Assembly: GCA_005881695.1 (NCBI GenBank)
Contig: VBBT01000120.1
Coordinates: 1-35,090, forward strand
Length of the DNA: 35,090 bases
Source: Candidatus Bathyarchaeota archaeon
GTDB lineage: Archaea > Thermoproteota > Bathyarchaeia > 40CM-2-53-6
Reading direction: 5' to 3'
Below the pieces are notes generated by a model. The model worked only from the letters and a program-made list of their open reading frames with translations. It ran no database searches and was not told the origin of the DNA. Numbering within the stretch: position 1 is the first letter of the stretch; the number at the start of each line of letters is the position of its first letter. Both the position numbers and the translations under genes were made by a program. Positions 33,914 to 35,090 of the stretch are shown one piece after another.

Positions 33914-35090
33914 TTGACAGTAACAAACAGTTTCACCTGGATGATAGGCGGTCCCCAAGGCAGCGGGATCAACTCGGTAGCGGAGAATTTTGCAAAGGCA
34001 TGCATTAGAGGCGGGCTTCACATATTTGCAAATATCGAATATCACTCTAACATCAAAGGGGAACACAGCTATTACAGGCTCAGGGTGGAATCGAAGGCTC
34101 CTCGCTCCCATGTAGACTGGGTAGATCTGCTGGTCGCCCTCGATCGAGAAACACTATTCGGCGACCTAAACAAGGTTCACCCGACCCATCGAGGTCACAG
34201 GCACGAGGTTAGCCCTGGCGGCGGAATAATCTACGACCGTAGCCTGAACCTGACACCTGAATCGTTCGGAAGAGATGACATCCAACTCTTTCCCATCCCG
34301 TACATGGACCTCCTTGTCGACGCTCTCAAAGAGTTCGGGAAGGACAAGGAACTCAGCAAGTACCAAGTAATGGTAAACACGATCGCTCTAGGCGCCTCAT
34401 TAGGCCTCGCCGACTACGACTTCGACCTCGCCACCGAAGCTATCAGAGAAGGGTTCACGGGACGAAAGGCGGCGCTCGGGGACCTGAACGTTAGTGCTGC
34501 GAAGCATGGGTATGACTACGCGAAGAGAAGCTTCGGTGAAGACGCATTTCCGATCAAACTGCGAAAACAACCATTAACAGGAAAACGGATGATGATCAGA
34601 GGTGTCCAAGCAGTTGCAATCGCGAAACTTAAGGCTGGATGTGGCTTCCAAACCTACTACCCTATCACGCCAGCTACTGATGAGAGCGAGTACTTGGAGT
34701 CCCATCAAAAAGACTACAACATGATTGTCGTACAGGCAGAAGATGAGATTTCTGCGATCAACATGGCCACCGGTGCCGCGCACGCTGGCCTCCGATCTTC
34801 AACCTCGACATCCGGGCCAGGGTTTTCGCTTATGGCGGAAGGTTTGGGATGGGCAGGAATAACTGAAGCCCCTGGACCAGTTATCATACTATACCAGCGA
34901 GCGGGTCCCGCCACGGGCCTGCCGACTCGGACTGAGCAGGCGGATCTAAGATTCGCCCTCCATGCAGCTCACGGAGAATTTCCCAGAATCATCATTGCAC
35001 CCGGAGATGTGGTCGAAAACTATTACGACACCTTTGACGCGTTCAACTACGCGGAACATTACCAAGTACCCGTGATACTGCTAACTGACA
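33914..35090 (+). CDS. 2-oxoacid:ferredoxin oxidoreductase, fused gamma-alpha subunit (truncated by window end; TTG 33914 or ATG 33941 start)
   Basis: Open frame not in ORF track: TWMIGGPQGSGINSVAENFAKACIRGGLHIFANIEYHSNIKGEHSYY...YPITPATDESEYLE...VVQAEDEISAINMATGAAHAGLRSSTSTSGPGFSLMAEGLGWAGITE. Confidence 0.9.
   Translation, partial: MTVTNSFTWMIGGPQGSGINSVAENFAKACIRGGLHIFANIEYHSNIKGEHSYYRLRVESKAPRSHVDWVDLLVALDRETLFGDLNKVHPTHRGHRHEVSPGGGIIYDRSLNLTPESFGRDDIQLFPIPYMDLLVDALKEFGKDKELSKYQVMVNTIALGASLGLADYDFDLATEAIREGFTGRKAALGDLNVSAAKHGYDYAKRSFGEDAFPIKLRKQPLTGKRMMIRGVQAVAIAKLKAGCGFQTYYPITPATDESEYLESHQKDYNMIVVQAEDEISAINMATGAAHAGLRSSTSTSGPGFSLMAEGLGWAGITEAPGPVIILYQRAGPATGLPTRTEQADLRFALHAAHGEFPRIIIAPGDVVENYYDTFDAFNYAEHYQVPVILLTD

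Noticed and set aside
33727-34111. ORFs 33727-34008 (+), 33748-34005 (-) and 33881-34111 (-)
   Set aside because: They overlap the start of the clearly coding 2-oxoacid oxidoreductase frame beginning at 33914/33941; no domain signal.
1-35090. Mobile elements, integrases, transposases or prophage genes
   Set aside because: No such protein signatures in any frame examined; the tRNAs show no attachment-site-like duplications in this window.

Overview
Archaeal-type window: TATA-box promoters, tRNAs with bulge-helix-bulge (BHB) introns, TrmB and COG2522-like regulators, a DUF59-Mrp ATPase and a fused gamma-alpha 2-oxoacid:ferredoxin oxidoreductase. About 0-27 kb is a surface/secretion locus. It holds six proteins with cohesin-like domains (three are close paralogs; one is a 2052-aa protein with nine ~109-aa Ig-like repeats), PKD/CARDB domains and C-terminal membrane anchors. 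It also holds two proteins ending in dockerin-like Ca2+ modules: a beta-propeller protein and the family-5 peptide-binding protein of the adjacent Dpp/Opp ABC transporter. That binding protein also appears circularly permuted, with the C-lobe half before the N-lobe half. The most exciting hypothesis is a cellulosome-like, cohesin/dockerin-tethered peptide capture system feeding an Opp permease. Independently, two minus-strand tRNA genes carry noncanonical introns: tRNA-Leu(UAG) with a 26-nt intron in the anticodon stem, and a probable tRNA-Glu(UUC) with three introns, including a textbook BHB intron in the T-loop. The rest (27.8-35 kb) is mostly housekeeping, with a decayed Rieske-like pseudogene and a few small or unknown genes. 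All calls are by eye from the sequence and ORF translations; no searches were run.
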